Positions 35,593-48,985 of a stretch of DNA of 64,000 bases are shown one piece after another. How positions within the stretch are numbered: the stretch's first letter is position 1; the number at the start of each line of letters is the position of its first letter. The stretch spans positions 180,224,745-180,288,744 of the forward strand of contig CAKMRJ010005634.1 in the NCBI GenBank assembly GCA_928212115.1, in the 5' to 3' direction. The translations under genes were made by a program, and so were the position numbers. The notes under the pieces were generated by a model that saw only the letters and a program-made list of their open reading frames with translations, was not told the DNA's origin and ran no database searches. Source of the stretch: Lactuca virosa. Its lineage: Eukaryota; Streptophyta; Magnoliopsida; Asterales; Asteraceae.

Positions 35593-36408
35593 TATTGGAT
35601 TAGGTGTCTAACCCATTACTATAATTGGTATATACTTATATTGATAGTAGCATAATCCTTTTGGGTTCCCTTCAAGACTAGCAACTATACAAGATGATTT
35701 GGAGAATGAGAGTTTTGATTTATTATTTGATTAATAAATTGAAATAATTAATTTGTTAATATATTGTGAAAATAATATATTAATTAGAAATTGTAATATT
35801 TAATTAATATTTAATCAGAAGTTATTTGAAATTATTTTTTGGATTAAAGGAATTAATTAAAAGTGCAGGGACTGAAATGTAATTGGTCAATAGTTGAGCA
35901 CGAGGAAATCTACAACCCTCCATAGGCTATGGACGGTTTTCATAAGCCGTAGGGTTTCTAGAATAGTCTTTCGTGGATAAACAAGAATGTGGATAATTAC
36001 CCGGTTTAAGATAATTTTGGAGTAGGGCTTATCTAGGGTTACCTGACTGCACTATAACCATGATTTTCGACCAACTCTTTTTTTTGGTAGACCTGGCCGG
36101 AAATTCTAGCATATGTCCTCTTTCTCAATCATCTTCCTTTTCTAGTGTTAGGTGTGAACCATTAGAGGCATGATATTTGTGACACTTACTCTCAAGGCTT
36201 CAACAACACAAGTTTCTGAATTGTTATTACTATATAACAATCAAGATATGATTCTGATAACCCTAATTGTGAATTTCAATTATCTACTAGCCTTCTAGGT
36301 TTTTCTATTTTTTTATTCAATTTTGTATGTTCAATTAGATAAAACATAAATCAATTATTTAGGGTCACATGTACACATAGGATTTAATGTTTGGCACAAA
36401 ACCCATCA
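35593..36408 (+). repeat. Copia solo LTR I inside H
   Basis: 816 bp from TATTGGATTAGGTG (TG decayed to TA) to ACCCATCA. It matches the start and end of the Copia C LTR and the GTGAACCATTAGAGGCATGA block (36148). Flanks read AAAAG on the left and AAAAAG on the right, a duplication with a one-base difference in an A run. No interior, so a solo LTR. Confidence 0.85.
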
Positions 36409-37250
36409 AAAAAGTCACTATTGAGGCTCCTTCTATGAAAATTGACTCTCCTTGGACAGTTTCTTCTGTGTTTATCGTTAAATCTGATGGCAAGATTTTC
36501 AAACTAAAAAAATTTCCGAAACCAAATGTGCCTTCAATAGTAGCAAACAAAGAACTGGTTGGTAAGAACATTATTGCTCAGAAATCGTCAAAAGATTCAA
36601 AACAAAAGTTTGAGTGGAAAGTAAAAAAGGTTGAAAACATATATGTAAGTTCTGTCAACACTCTGATTCCTACATCTCAAAAAATTTGTTGGTCCGAGAA
36701 CAGAAGTATCCCAACAACCTTTGCTTGAATACGATTTTTGGATAATGTAAAGACCTTACCATTCTGCTTTTTTCCCAATGTATCTCGGAACAAGACCTCC
36801 GACATCCCAGTTGCTCAAAAGTCATAATCCAAGTCGAAAGCCTTTCCAAAGTCCCTAAACCTAACTCGGAGTGTAAAAACTCCAAAACCCAATGATTTTG
36901 CAGCCACTCTGTGCTTCAGAACAAGATACAATATGATATATTGATAGTGTTTGTTCCATGCACACGACTGGGCAGAAAGACTTTCTGCATGATCTTAAGG
37001 TCGCTCCTAACACTAGTTACGTGACATATGGAAACAACTCAAATTCACAAATTCAAGGTTATGGCATCCTAACCAACAACAATTTCTCTGTTTCCAATGT
37101 GGCGTATGTGGCTGATCTCAAACACAACCTGATTATTGTGGCGCAACTCATTGATGCAAACCGAAGAGTTGAATTCTGCAAAAAAACTATAGCTACGTCA
37201 TGACAAAAAACAGGAAAGACTGCCTAATAAAATCTGATCGTAACAAAAAC
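36409..37250 (+). pseudogene. pol: Protease region of H
   Basis: After the I insertion a basic linker (36409-36728) leads to the protease. YIDSVCSMHTTGQKDF at about 36938-36985 is the Copia active site with Asp-Ser kept and Gly changed to Val. VTYGNNSNSQIQGYG and KHNLIIVAQL complete the domain. Stops at 36726-36728, near 36934 and at 37201. Confidence 0.8.
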
Positions 37251-37259
37251 ATGCATCCA

Positions 37260-38640
37260 TTACACATCAACATAATCATCATAAAACCTCAATTTTGTCT
37301 TCTTTCAAAAGGTCGTTCCTGTCGTTAGTTGGTCATGGCATCGGAGCCTCGCTCAACTAAACTTTCGATACATGAATGATCTTGTTTCTGGTGAAATGGT
37401 CCGAGTTCTACCACTCCTCAAATTCGAAAATGATCATCTTTGTACTGCATGTGATTTTGGGAAGCAATCCAAGAGAGGTCATCTTGTAATCATTGAAAAG
37501 TCAATTTCAGAACCATTAGAATTTCTTTATATAGATCCTTGTGGACCATCCACCGTTGAAAGTCTGCATCAAAAAAGTATACTCTTGTGATTGTTGATGA
37601 TTACACAAGGAATTGAAGTTCTTGTCAAACTTTATGTTAGAAGAATCCAATGTGACAATGGCTCAGAATTCAACAATGTCACCATTGATAAATTCCTCTA
37701 CGACAAAGGCATCGACCATAATTTCTATGCTCCCTACTCTCCTCAAGAAAATGGTGTGGTTCAAAGAAGAAACAGAACACTCGTTGAAGTCTCTCGATCG
37801 ATCATGAACTTTACAAGTCTACTTCTCTAACTTTGGGCCGAAGTTGTGTCCACTTCCTGTTTCACTTAAAACTGAAGCATCATTAATCAAAAACAAGCTG
37901 AATCCATGAATGGTCGTCTCAACATAACACCATATGAATCCATGAATGGTCGCAAGCTGAGTATCTCGTTCCCACATGTTTTCGGTTGCCGATGCTTTAT
38001 CAAAAACAACTGTGATAAACTCACCAAGTTTCAACCTAAAGTCAATGAAGAAATATTTTTGGAATACTCAGCCAAATCCATAGCCTACATAGTTCTGAAT
38101 CGTCAAACTCGTGTACTTGAAGAACACTTTTGATGTCACTTTTGATGACAATTTTGTTCGGATATCTGGTTCAACTCATGTTACAACTAATATCATGGAG
38201 AGTGATGCTTCACCACCTGGATATCCGAATTCCCAAATCATCTATGAATTCGACTTCGAAATCCTGTTCGGACCTTTAGAAACTGCTCTTGAATCGGAAT
38301 ATCGATCAAGACCATCCTCATTAGCTAAAGCTCTAATTTCTCAAAATATTTCTGGTCCGAAACCTACCTTTCCTCCATTTGATTACGGTCCATTTCAACC
38401 TTCTCAGGCTGAGGGGGAGAATGGTCATCCTTCCCTTAAAACAAATGTTGATGGATTTCAAGATGCAGCAGATCAATTCGCTGAATTTGATCCCATTCCG
38501 AACAACAATGAGACGATGGTAGCTTCTTTAACTTTCAGAACAATGGCAACATCGACATATCCGGTTCAGAAATTCAAGGGGTGCATTATCCTCAAACTCT
38601 AATTGTTCAGGGGGAGTAACACAACCCCATTGTTGATATC
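37260..38640 (+). pseudogene. pol: Integrase of H, internally deleted
   Basis: Pre-integrase (HLCTACDFGKQSKRGH, 37438-37485) and first core Asp (EPLEFLYIDPCGPSTVESL). The frame then jumps from a DDYTR-type string (37598) to RRIQCDNGSEFNN (37641), removing part of the core. The Glu box reads PQENGVVQRRNR, Gln in place of Glu. GRKLSISFPHVFGCRCFIKN follows. 38111-38602 is the acidic linker to RT. Inactive. Confidence 0.82.
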
Positions 38641-38679
38641 GGATCATACGCTGCAAAAGAAGTTTAGGGATTACACATC

Positions 38680-39797
38680 TTGACAAAGGATCATCCTCCC
38701 AATCAAGTTATCAGAAATCTCAACGCTCGTGTTCAAACTCGTTCTACTACCAACATCCAAAATGAGTTCCACTTTTCGACATTCATTTCAATGGTTGAAC
38801 CAAAATCCATCAAGGAAGCATTAGAACATGCTGATTGGATTACAACCATGCAAGAAGAGTTAGCAAAATTTGACAGAAATAAAGTGTGGACTCTCGTCCC
38901 TCCTCCTCCTCAGGATCACCCTATTGTTGGCACAAAATGGGTGTTCCGAAAAAAACTCGACGACATCGGAGTTTTTATTAGAAACAAAGCAAGATTGGTA
39001 GCCAAAGGATTCACTCAGATCGAAGGACTTGATTACGATAAAACTTTCACTCTTGTTGCTCGTTTTGAATCCATCCGAATCATTCTTGCTTATGCAGCTC
39101 ACAAAGGCTTTAAAGTTTACAAAATGGACGTTAAAAGCGCCTTTCTCAACGGTGAACTGGATACCAAAGTGTATCTTCAACAACCCCCTGATTTTGTAAA
39201 TCTTTCCAAACTAATTGTTACAAACTTCAAAAAGATGTTTATGGCCTAAAGCAAGCTCCACGCGACTGGTACGAGGCTCTCACTGATTTTCTAAAACGTT
39301 CTGGTTTTCAAAGAGGAATTCTTGATCCTACCCTATTCCGAAGATTCAATGGAAAACATCTCATGTTAGTCTAAATTTATGTTGACGACGTCATCTTTGG
39401 ATCCACGGATTCAAAGATGGTTGCTGATTTCGCAAAGTTAATGGTTAGTCGATTCCAAATGAGCATGAATTGTGAATTCAGTTTCTTCCTCAGACTCCAA
39501 GTCAAGAAAACCAACAAAGGAATCCTTATTCACCAGGATAAATACATTTCCGAACTTCTGAAAAAGTATACAATGGACACATGTGCCTTTGCAAAGGTTC
39601 CAATGGGTTTCGTACACAAGATCTTCTCGGACCCGTCATGTATTGTTGTTGATCAAAAGAAGTACATGGGAATGACTGGTTCACAACTCTACTTTACTGC
39701 AAGTTTTCCGGACATCATGTTCTCTACATGTCTGTGTGCAAGATTTCAGGTCAATCTGAAGATGTCTCGTCTTTTGGCTGTCAAGCAAATAATCTGA
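38680..39797 (+). pseudogene. pol: Reverse transcriptase of H
   Basis: KEALEHADWITTMQEELAKF and GTKWVFRKKLDDIG open the domain; YKMDVKSAFLNGELD follows. A frameshift at about 39200-39240, a TAA at 39373, then IYVDDVIFGSTDSKM (39376 on) with an intact YVDD, and the thumb to 39797. One of the better kept domains of H. Confidence 0.86.
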
Positions 39798-40348
39798 TAT
39801 CTCAAAGGAAAAAAGAAGCTCAGAATTTGGTATCCGGCAAATGAAAGTTTCCATCTTCAGGCATACTTCGACTCAAACTATGTAAATCTTCAATTGGATA
39901 GAAAAAGCATTTTAGGAGGTTGTAAATTTTTGGATAGATTGGTTAGCTGGTCACCTAAGAAACAAAATTGTATTGATCTCTCAACAGCCGAAGCAGAATA
40001 CATCGCTGCTGCAAGCTGTACTTTGCAAGTTCTTTGGATGAAGCCTCAGATTGTGGACTATGGTTATCGATTTCAACAAATTCCAATCTATTGTGACTCT
40101 CAAAGTGAAATTACGATTTCTCACAATCCAATTCAACACTCCATGACCAACATATCGAAATTCGGTACCATTTCGTTAAAGATCATGTTTTAAAAGGAAA
40201 CGTCAAACTTATTTCTGTTCCATTTGAAAATGAAATTGTTGATGTATTTACTAAGACATTAGACGAGACCAAATTTAATGGGTTTCTGAACAAAATGGGT
40301 ATGATGATACCTTATCCACAATTCTTCCAAGAGGCTTGTACTCTCTGA
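39798..40348 (+). pseudogene. pol: RNase H of H
   Basis: YLKGKKKLRIWYP, then YFDSNYVNLQLDRKSILGGC, LSTAEAEYIAAASC and YCDSQSEITIS hold the catalytic acids. A frame change near 40165 precedes the tail (VKLISVPFENEIVDVFTKTLD) and a stop at about 40348, the end of pol. Confidence 0.83.
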
Positions 40349-41250
40349 TGGGAACAATAAAAAGTGAAATAATTCCAAAGTCCAATTCATTTCGCCTCGG
40401 AATCGTTTCCTATCGGAAAATATAGGATCATTATATGTGTCTTTTTATCTAACCTCTTATTCTAGCTTTTAATTTTTACAATTTTCCTCGTCTCTTGAAG
40501 ATTCTGACCAATATAGTTACATTGGTGTTTTTGCATTAATCTTATCTCTGCATTTATTTCAAAATCAAGTGTTTTATGAAGTTCATCTCAGAATTCAAAT
40601 CCGAAATGGTAATGTGAGTTCATCTCTTATCTTTATCCAAGCTCTGATCCCTCAAGTCTCAGAATCTAAATCTTTTGCAACTGGTCCTCTAAGATATGCA
40701 TACATTTTTACCACTGATATTCAGTTTGAGATTGTGTCATCTTGAACTCCATAATATGTACTAATGATGTGTTTATATTCTTTCCGAAGTATCTTATAAC
40801 ATCTCGTCTCGGAATCCAGTTGTTCTGAGATCCTCAGTTGTAAAATAATTTCAAAGGTTTTTATCAAGTTTTTTAATCTGAAACGTTTTCTCATTTGTAT
40901 ATTAACGATAAATTTTCTTGATGATTATCCTTTTATTCTCAATAAACGTGATTTGGCACAAGTTCCTATAAAGCGCATGTCAACTCAGAATTGAAACGAC
41001 AATTTTTTTTTGGAACAAGAGGACGTCCCATCCTTTGGTGTAACAATTTTTAGGGATGACATTTTTGGCAACACATTAAATGCAAACCATTTCGTGTCCG
41101 GGTGTTATCATTGCTTTTTATTCGTTAGAGCTTTTCACTTTATCTTTCGTGTTCAGGTGTCATCTAACTGTTCCTACTTTTCACTTTATATATCGTCTTC
41201 CTTAGAGCTTTCTCTGTAATCTGTTCTTCGAAGATTTCAAGAATTCGTCG
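40349..41250 (+). other. Spacer between pol and the additional ORF of H
   Basis: About 900 bp, T-rich, repeated TCTCGGAATC-type strings. No domain recognised; the 69-codon ORF at 41010 has no visible family. Confidence 0.5.
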
Positions 41251-42426
41251 ATGGCATCTTCCGAAAATGTTCCTGAACTTTCCAACCCTGCAACCAAGAA
41301 GAAATCTTCCAAGGGTTCCGCCTCATCATCATCCACTTAGTCTATCCTTTAGGAAACAACCCAACTTTTCTCACTAGACCCCATGGATTACGACGAATCC
41401 ATTCGAGTGATGATCGAGTTCATCTCTTATCATCCCATCGTAGTTCCACTCACTAAAACACCAAACGCTAAACTTCCCTTTCGCGTTCTTCATAAAGCTT
41501 TTGAGAGAATCAAGATCGAGAATGACGTGCTTGAAACTAAACTCGCCGACGACAAGATCGTTCCTCAGCACAAGAAAACTTTTATCAAAGCTATTGGCAT
41601 TATAGAAAACCCCAAGGGTTTTCGTGTTCAAGAACCTACGTGTGAAGAGTTTCAAACCTTTTTGAATGAAATTGGGTATAGTGGTGAATTTAATTCCAAG
41701 AAATTCAAGAAGTCTGTTGTTCCTGGTCATTGCGTTGTTCTGATCCATCTAATCCTTCGAGGATTATTCGACAAGCATGGTGGTACTGACACCATGAGCA
41801 AATATTGGTTGTACGTCATGTATAGCATCTACTCGGGAAGAAGCAATGCAGTTGACTTAACCGAAGTGTTATGGCAGGACTTTTGGAAGTTTTCCATCAA
41901 AAAGAAGCCTAACGAGATATCGAGTTTGAGATTCTGGGATTTAATGCTTCAAAAACTGTATAATGAAAGACAAGAAGCCATTCCTTATAATTATGATCTC
42001 AAAGAGGTATATCTTTCATTTATTGCCATTAAAATATATAGGCTTCCGAACCAATCTGCTTTCGGACCTATTCGTCACTTGCCACGACATATGTTCGCAG
42101 CAGTTCCATCCGACTCAATTTATCTCAAACACCATCTTGAGACTTCGATTGTGTATGACCCCACACAATCTGCCCCACTCTCGGATGACTATCCCTTGGA
42201 TATGAACAAACCAGTCTCTACTGGTGGTCGAAAGAAGAAAATGGCCAAACGAAAAACCTCACCCTTAAAAGTTCGAGCAAAAAAGAGAACCAAAGTCAGT
42301 GAATCGTATAAAAAGGAAACACATATTGGCATTCGATCTGACTCTGGATCACTGCTAACCCCTCCTGTCCACTCTTCTGAAGTACCCTTCGGATTTCCAA
42401 TAACACACATACTCACGGGAATTTAA
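41251..42426 (+). pseudogene. Additional post-pol ORF of H, N part, unknown function
   Basis: ATG at 41251 (MASSENVPELSNPATKKK), two early stops (41338-41340, 41350-41352), then 358 open codons to 42426. A Ser/Lys-rich start precedes a folded-looking domain (SIRVMIEFISYHPIVVP, FLNEIGYSGEF, GGTDTMSKYWLYVMYSIYSG, LRFWDLMLQKLY, RLPRHMFAAVP motifs), then a basic nuclear-signal-like KKKMAKRKTSPLKVRAKKRT stretch. SIRE-like elements have an ORF here, often called envelope-like, but I see no signal peptide or membrane segment, so that name is not supported. Confidence 0.68.
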
Positions 42427-44174
42427 CACACAATCTACCCCCATCTTCCCCAAAAGATGGTACAGGTATTGAACATATTCCCTTGGAGCCCCCGCGGACA
42501 CACCCACGAGTCATCTTGGAAAGACCACTCGGTTCTACATTTCCACAATTAGCATCCCCTGCTTCTGATTCTATGCTTTCAGATGCTAGAGTAGTCCCTC
42601 CTACTTCTAAAGCCCCAACTTGTATGATACCTGGTTCAGGTAAAGCATGACCAGGTGTTTCTGATAAAGATTGGTCTGATTTTGTAGACAAGGCTCATAC
42701 TTATCATCCGAGTCTAACAAGAGCTCAAGTGGAGTACACTCTTATTTCGATGCGACGTCGAGCTATTCAAAGCAATCTGCCATTCACTTTTCCAACTGAT
42801 GCAAAAAGTGATCAAGAGTTGCATCCTTCCAAACAAGCTCAGCAAACCGCTATAGGAGATGTTCCCGATCCAAAAATGGTTTCGGATGATCCTACTCCAA
42901 AGTGCCAAATGAAGAAACTCCCAATCCTCCATCCGAAGATGAACATTCCACTGATGTGATGTTTTATGATGACAGCACTTCTGTTGGCGCTATTCCGATC
43001 CTCACAACCTTCAATTCATTACAGAAGCCCTCATCTTCCAAACCATCATATGATTTCGACCTTTTCTCCTCATCCTCGGAAGAAGAAGAAAAAATAAATG
43101 ATCATGCCGAAATTCAAGGTATTCAATTCAATGCAGATGAAACAATCGAACTGATAATCCCAAGCCTTCCGAACCACAAGACGAGGATGACAGTCATGAC
43201 GATGATAGAAAGTCTGAGAGTTCTACCTCGGACACAGGATCTTAGGATGAAAAATTGCAGATGATTTTGCCCTGTTAGAACTCCGAGACAACGTTTCTAG
43301 TGTTGTTTCCAAGGTCGACTCACTTGAAAAGTATGTTGCTCAACTTGATTCAAGATCGATCAAAAGGTTATCAGCCTCGACTCCAAGCAGGAACTCATTC
43401 TTCAATCTCTCTCCAACATCAAAGAAGTTGGCCCCACCGAACTCGATCGAGCAAATCAACTCGACCAGCTTATTTATCTCCGATTCAAGAACACTCTGGA
43501 AGAGGTTGAACACAAATACAATAAAAGCCTTGATCATCATATCACCACCACCACCACTGCTATGCTCAAGATTCATTATGACATGACTAGTACAACCAAC
43601 GAACTGATCAAACAAACTCATGTTCGACATGAAAAGCAAATCCAAAGGCTGGAGAAGGAGATTCAGAAGAAGAACGAGATGAATTTGATTATGCAACATG
43701 TCCTCCTCAAGCTACTCTAAGCATGATGGAATATTGTTGATGTTCCAAACAACAGGTTCGAATAAATGCTCACGATTCTGGGTACACTGTTTGACTATTT
43801 AAAAGCTCAAGCCCACACCGCTGAAGCCTACGACTCTCTCTTCAAACAGATTAACATGAGTATTCAAATAGTGTCCGAACGCTTAACTGAACTTCAAACC
43901 AATGCCAGACATGCAACGGATAACGGCACTTCAGACGCAAGAGGGGGAGAGGGACCTAGTAAAAAAGATAGAGGAATTTAATGGGAGCATGTCTCAAAAT
44001 TCATACTCCGAGATGAATCGTCCGAAGAAGATTTAATCGAGATTGAATCCATTGAAACTCTTATGTCGGGTGATAAAGAAGAAGAAGAAGAAGATCTGAT
44101 TGCAAATGGTGTTATAGGACTTCAAGCTATAAGGGAAAAACCGGTGAAGATCCTTTCGGATGCAAATAGGCGCA
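42427..44174 (+). pseudogene. Additional post-pol ORF of H, C part with coiled coils
   Basis: The same gene continues through several frames: Pro/Ser linker, LTRAQVEYTLISMRRRAIQSN (42710), an acidic Ser/Glu stretch (FSSSSEEEEK), then coiled coil (LDQLIYLRFKNTLEEVEHKY, KQIQRLEKEIQKKN; 43460-43700) and a final segment (43766-43980) ending GGEGPSKK. Stops at 42649, 43262 and 43718 plus frameshifts. Gypsy J splits it at 44175; it resumes in frame at 52454. Confidence 0.6.
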
Positions 44175-44179
44175 AATGG
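44175..44179. other. Target duplication of J (AATGG)
   Basis: AATGG here and at 52449-52453 flank J exactly. Leaving out J and one copy keeps the H reading frame open across the junction. Confidence 0.93.
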
Positions 44180-46183
44180 TGTAACGTGCCAAAAATAAGA
44201 CCATAAAATTTCATTTTAATTAAATAAAAACAGTGCTCCAAAAACCTTATCCATACAAGTTTAACAAAATAAGTGTATCAGTATTATTTCAAATCAAAGT
44301 AAATTATAAAATGCGGAAATATGTGGTGCGTGCTATGCAATCATCCAGAGCTCCCTTCTTTGAAAACCGTAGTACCTGAAACACAAAATGAAAACCGTAA
44401 TAAAAAAGCTTAGTGAGTTCCCCCAACATACCACATACCAAATCAAACATACACTCGAGCATATATGGGTGATCGACCTACCCTGCCGAGCATATATGGG
44501 TGCTCAACCTACCCTGCCGAGCATATATGGGTGCTCGACCTACCCTGCCGAGCATATATGGGTGCTCGATCTACCCTGCCGAGCATATCTGGGTGCTCGA
44601 CCAACCCTCTTCGGTCTATCGCAATCGGACACTATGTCTATTTCACCCCTACCACTACCACATAATATCATACATATATCACAAAATCATGAAGAAATAC
44701 ATGTACGACCGAAAATTATCACAAAGAAAATCATGATACTATAACATAACTAATGAGCCGACCTTGGTGCCTTCGACCCACAAATTCTATGAAAGGAAAC
44801 TCACCTGAAACAGCTGAATCCACGAATAAGCCTTTAACCGTAGATCCGCTAAAACTGTCGCGCTATCAATCATAATTACTCATTCCATTAATGACTTGGT
44901 CTCGAATAGCACGAAGAGTCGAATGCAGGGTAAAAGACATTTTTACCCTTTACCTAGCACCGCCCAAACCCAAGGCCCAATCCAGTGGACCCAAAAGCCC
45001 AAAGTTTAAAATAATCATTCAAGCCCATTTATGGCCCAATTTTCCAAATTGGGACCAATCCATTTCATGGGCCTTTTCCCAAAAGTTCGACAAAGTCTCA
45101 ATAACTCGACCATAAAATTCTGATGGCCTAATAACCTGAAACCCAACCTGCTAGCGACGAGAACCCAACATGGCCCAAACTGGCCCAAAACACTTCTCAT
45201 GTCGTGACCAGTCCTCGGTGACGTCGTGGGTCTCACTTGGTCAAATACCAACTCATCCCGACTCCACTTAGCCAACTCACTCAAGGAAAAGTCAACAAGC
45301 TGACCTCACGTCGTGAGCCTCAAACAGCTGAGCAAAAATGGGACCAATACATTCCTCACGTCGTAAGGACACTCTAAAGCTAAAAAATCCAACTTTTGAG
45401 TCCTTAGTCCATTAAGCCATCAACCCTAACTTACCAGAGGATCTTATAAGTCCTTAATATACCATAAAGTCTGTGCTTTTAAGACATATATGTCCAATAT
45501 ATGTCTCGATCTCATTTGAGCCTAAAATTGAAGAAAATGCATCCAACTTTCATGTTATGCTTCAAACCTCAACCATTTCCTAGATCTAAACTTCAAGACA
45601 TTCCTAAGGTCCTCATAACTCATAAAGTTTCCAACCTTATGGTTTCTATCCACTCAACAAGTTTAACCAAGAAGAAATGTGGGACAAAAGTTTAGATCTA
45701 GCCTTATATAATCATAAAGGTAGAAGCTTTATCACTTACAATGGTCCAGAAACAATGTAAGGTGATGTTGATGATAATTCCTTTCAAGCCACAACACAAG
45801 ACCACCTTCTTCTTCTTCTTCTTTCCTCCTTATTCCAATCCAAGAAAAGCTCCAAAACCACCAAAGATCAAGCAAGGATGGGCACTAGGGTTTTTCTGAG
45901 GTGAATGAGGGTTTGAGGCTGATAAGAAACACTAAAATGGGGTTAGAGATGCTTAAATACAAAGGAAACGCTAAAATGTCGATGTGCTTGGGCTGCAGCA
46001 TTGCTCACATCGTGTGCTCTTATTGCACACTTCGTGAGCTTGGTCCCAAACATAAATCTTCATCCAACCCTCCTCACATCTTGAGCCTCCATGCCTCACG
46101 TCGTGAGGATTCTTTTCCTCCAAAAATTCAACCTTTGAATCTTTGAACCTTGAATTGATTAATGCAGGAAAACGGGTGTTACA
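44180..46183 (-). repeat. 3' LTR of J
   Basis: 2004 bp, minus strand TGTAACACCCG...GGCACGTTACA, preceded by the purine tract AAGTGGGCGAGAG. Palindromic CTCACGTCGTGAG-type motifs lie at about 45300-45365 and 46006-46110. A TATATAA-type site on the minus strand lies near 45705. It is 240 bp longer than the 5' copy, partly because of the 31-bp repeat. Confidence 0.9.
44457..44611 (-). repeat. 31-bp minisatellite in the J 3' LTR
   Basis: Five units starting at 44457, 44488, 44519, 44550 and 44581, plus-strand form GAGCATATATGGGTGCTCGA followed by CCTACCCTGCC. The 5' LTR has only two (50853-50914). Confidence 0.95.
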
Positions 46184-48985
46184 ACTCTCGCCCACTTAAA
46201 TTAGATTTCGTCCTCGAAATCATTCCTTACCGCCTTCGAGAAATGCTACACAACTTGATCATCCCAATAACAACTCCGATGCCGACTAATGAAACGACCT
46301 AAGTATATAACAACATTCTGAAATTGCAACCGACCTGAGTTTATGACGATCGGGTCCTAACTCCACTAGCATTCGCCCCTGAAATATAACCCTTGCTACT
46401 ATGCACGAAATCCAAAATCCTAAAATCCGGTATGCCTCTCAGACAGACAGTCTGCTCTGAATCATTGGCAATGCGATTCCTTATAATATTCTGGAGTGAA
46501 CATAACTATCCCAACCTTTTAATATCCCGATGTTCCCACTAAACACATAAACATTGACCATTTCTTCGTTCCAAAAACTTCTCACTTGACAGAAGGCTTA
46601 GATAATTCTTCGAGTAAAAGGCTAACCCCTACGTTGGTTAGACTCAAACAAGAGCTGCGCAGCAGAGTCAAACCAATTACTCTGAGATTATTTAATGCAA
46701 GCTGCAAGTGACCTGAAATATTCACCGAATAACCAGCGACTCCCTCTCTAATTCCCAATCACTAATACCGCCTCGGACCATCTTGATGCCACCTAACTAC
46801 TTTCCAAGAGCAATCGAGACCTCCCTTGCTCCACTTCCTTGACAAATAACTGATTCACTGGATTCCCGGTTGCTGAGGAAAAATCCTAACACAGTCGCAT
46901 CACCCGACTTCCGCACGAAAACCATATCTGCCAATAGTTTCCTTAACTATCTCACCACTATGTCTTTAATGACCATTTCTGATCCAGTCGATCAGGTCCA
47001 TCCTTCGAACCCGACGCCACCAAGTCTAAGGATAAAAGTGAGTGCTACATGACCAATGGTAATCTCATATAACAAGCAACGTCATACGAACCATCGCTTC
47101 CTTAATCCCATGATTTTTGTGGTCTTCCTACGGTCTTACCAACTAGCCTACCCAAGTCTAATTCATCAGGAGAAAATCATAAACCAAATCATGGATTTTT
47201 CGCGAACTTACCGCTCCATTGGTCATCCCATTCTCAACAAACGATCAATCCAACCACGACACAAATGATCACCCAAGATCACTCTACCTGAATGAACCCA
47301 CGAATTCAATTGCAGCCACTTGAAGACATTCGGCCCCACTCAGTCTACCATCTCATTCGCACTACAAATGATGAGTCTCGCTTAAAACCCCATCTCCACC
47401 CTACAATGGTCAAATCACTCAACAAGTGCTACTAGCCAAGTCATAAATTGACCATCCAAGTGAATGTTATGACTACCTCCACAGTCTTACAACACTTCCA
47501 ATACCACTAGACTCACTTCCTGATTCTCACATATCAACATTGATGTTGCACGTCGTCTAAGGTCAGATAGACGGTCGAACAGATGGTCCATCCGAGCGCA
47601 AACAATCATACAAGAACATCTCAAACATGCATCAGACCAAGAGTTCTCGGGCTATCCATCCTAACCACATAAGATCCCATAGCGTAACTACCATGTACCC
47701 TTGCTGATGAACATGATCCAACTGTATCTAGTCCTTCTTAGTACCCTGGATTCCCCCAAACTGCGAGGAGCTTGACGATCCCTCTTCCAATTATGAATCC
47801 CGACCCGATCCATTCCTGGATTCGCCTTCTCAGCGACAATGGTTCTACCCCAGATGGATTTAACTATTTCTTCCTATACTTACAATACTTGAACCTTTGG
47901 TCTGTCTCAAATTCTTACCGCTTACGCATTCCATGACTGGGTGGCCAATCCTAATTCATTAGCGAATCCCAAGATTTTAAATACCTCCCGCTGCATTTCA
48001 TAGCAATTCCTTGGCAACTAATCAGTTGATGAGGAACAACATCTCTTTACCGAACTGGTATCCAATCCACTAAAACACTCACTTGAATTTGGGGCAAATT
48101 CTCACAAAACCTGTAACTGAACTCACCTCGAAGGTGTGAACTGGAAACTACCAAATTTTCACTCCTGACCGAATGAAGTCTTAATTACATCTATACCATG
48201 ATCACCCCTGCACATTCTCCATTCAGACCCGCCTTGCCCATTTTTCAGCTCACTTGAATTTTTGTTGATGCCACCAATAAGTAATTAGCTCAAGAAAACT
48301 CCCAAGGTGGTCTAGGAATGCTGCAAAAATTTGAGCCTGCTATGCACCAAAATTTCGTAAGTCCTTCATGCTAGTGACTTAATACCATAACCCTTGCTTT
48401 GAACTAGAGAATCTCCACCCCAACTTCCCATCCTCAAATGAGTCTCTGAGTTCTAACCGTCTATAATCCTTACGATACTAAATTTCCCTGGCACTTCCAA
48501 TGACCAACAAACTCATGTGGTCGCCTCCTTCATCTTCTTCCCACCGCTTCTTCCCTAGAAAGATCAGTGATTTCACCCAAAAGCTCTTCCATGGTCGACT
48601 ATCGGTCATACCAAAACAAATGCTAACACAACCGAACACTGACTCTGCTAACGAACTAATACTGCCGACTTGACTAATGACCTCTCCATCAAGACCCCTG
48701 AACCGAACCTAACAAAGAACTGGAACAACTCCACGAACAAATCAACCCCGCTCACTAAAAGACAACCCACCAGTGACTCTTGGCATGAAATATGGCATAT
48801 AGCAATCCTTGATGATACGAACCATACAATAGCAGAGAACCCAACCAGAGATAATTCTTACCCAAATCAAAGCAAAATAAATAATGATAATAATTAAGAA
48901 GAAAGCAAAAGGTAATATACCTGCAATAGCATCAAGTGAAATGCTGATCTCCCATTCCTGTCGAAGCACCTACTATGGAACCCGA
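46184..48985 (-). other. Unassigned interior of J
   Basis: C-rich on the plus strand, short ORFs only, no retroviral motif found on either strand. Near the left end the minus strand has the CGAGGACGAAATC string that often precedes Gypsy 3' LTRs. 46596-46712 is a diverged direct copy of 50116-50232. It occupies the place of pol. Confidence 0.55.

Noticed and set aside
42189..42691. Minus-strand ORFs at the end of the H post-pol ORF
   Set aside because: Shadows of the plus-strand frame; no separate evidence.
41251..44174. Envelope gene and hence a retrovirus-like element
   Set aside because: No signal peptide, transmembrane helix or surface-protein motif seen; kept as an ORF of unknown function.
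44457..44611. Regular ~31-bp repeats that look like a CRISPR array
   Set aside because: No spacers: the units are directly adjacent, inside a plant LTR, and the other LTR has two of them. It is a minisatellite.
48670..48897. Asn/Thr-rich ORF in the J interior as a gene
   Set aside because: Composition follows the local base content; no start context, domain or conservation evidence.
46184..48985. A captured host gene inside J
   Set aside because: Considered because pol is missing, but no exon-like open frame, splice pattern or known domain is visible.
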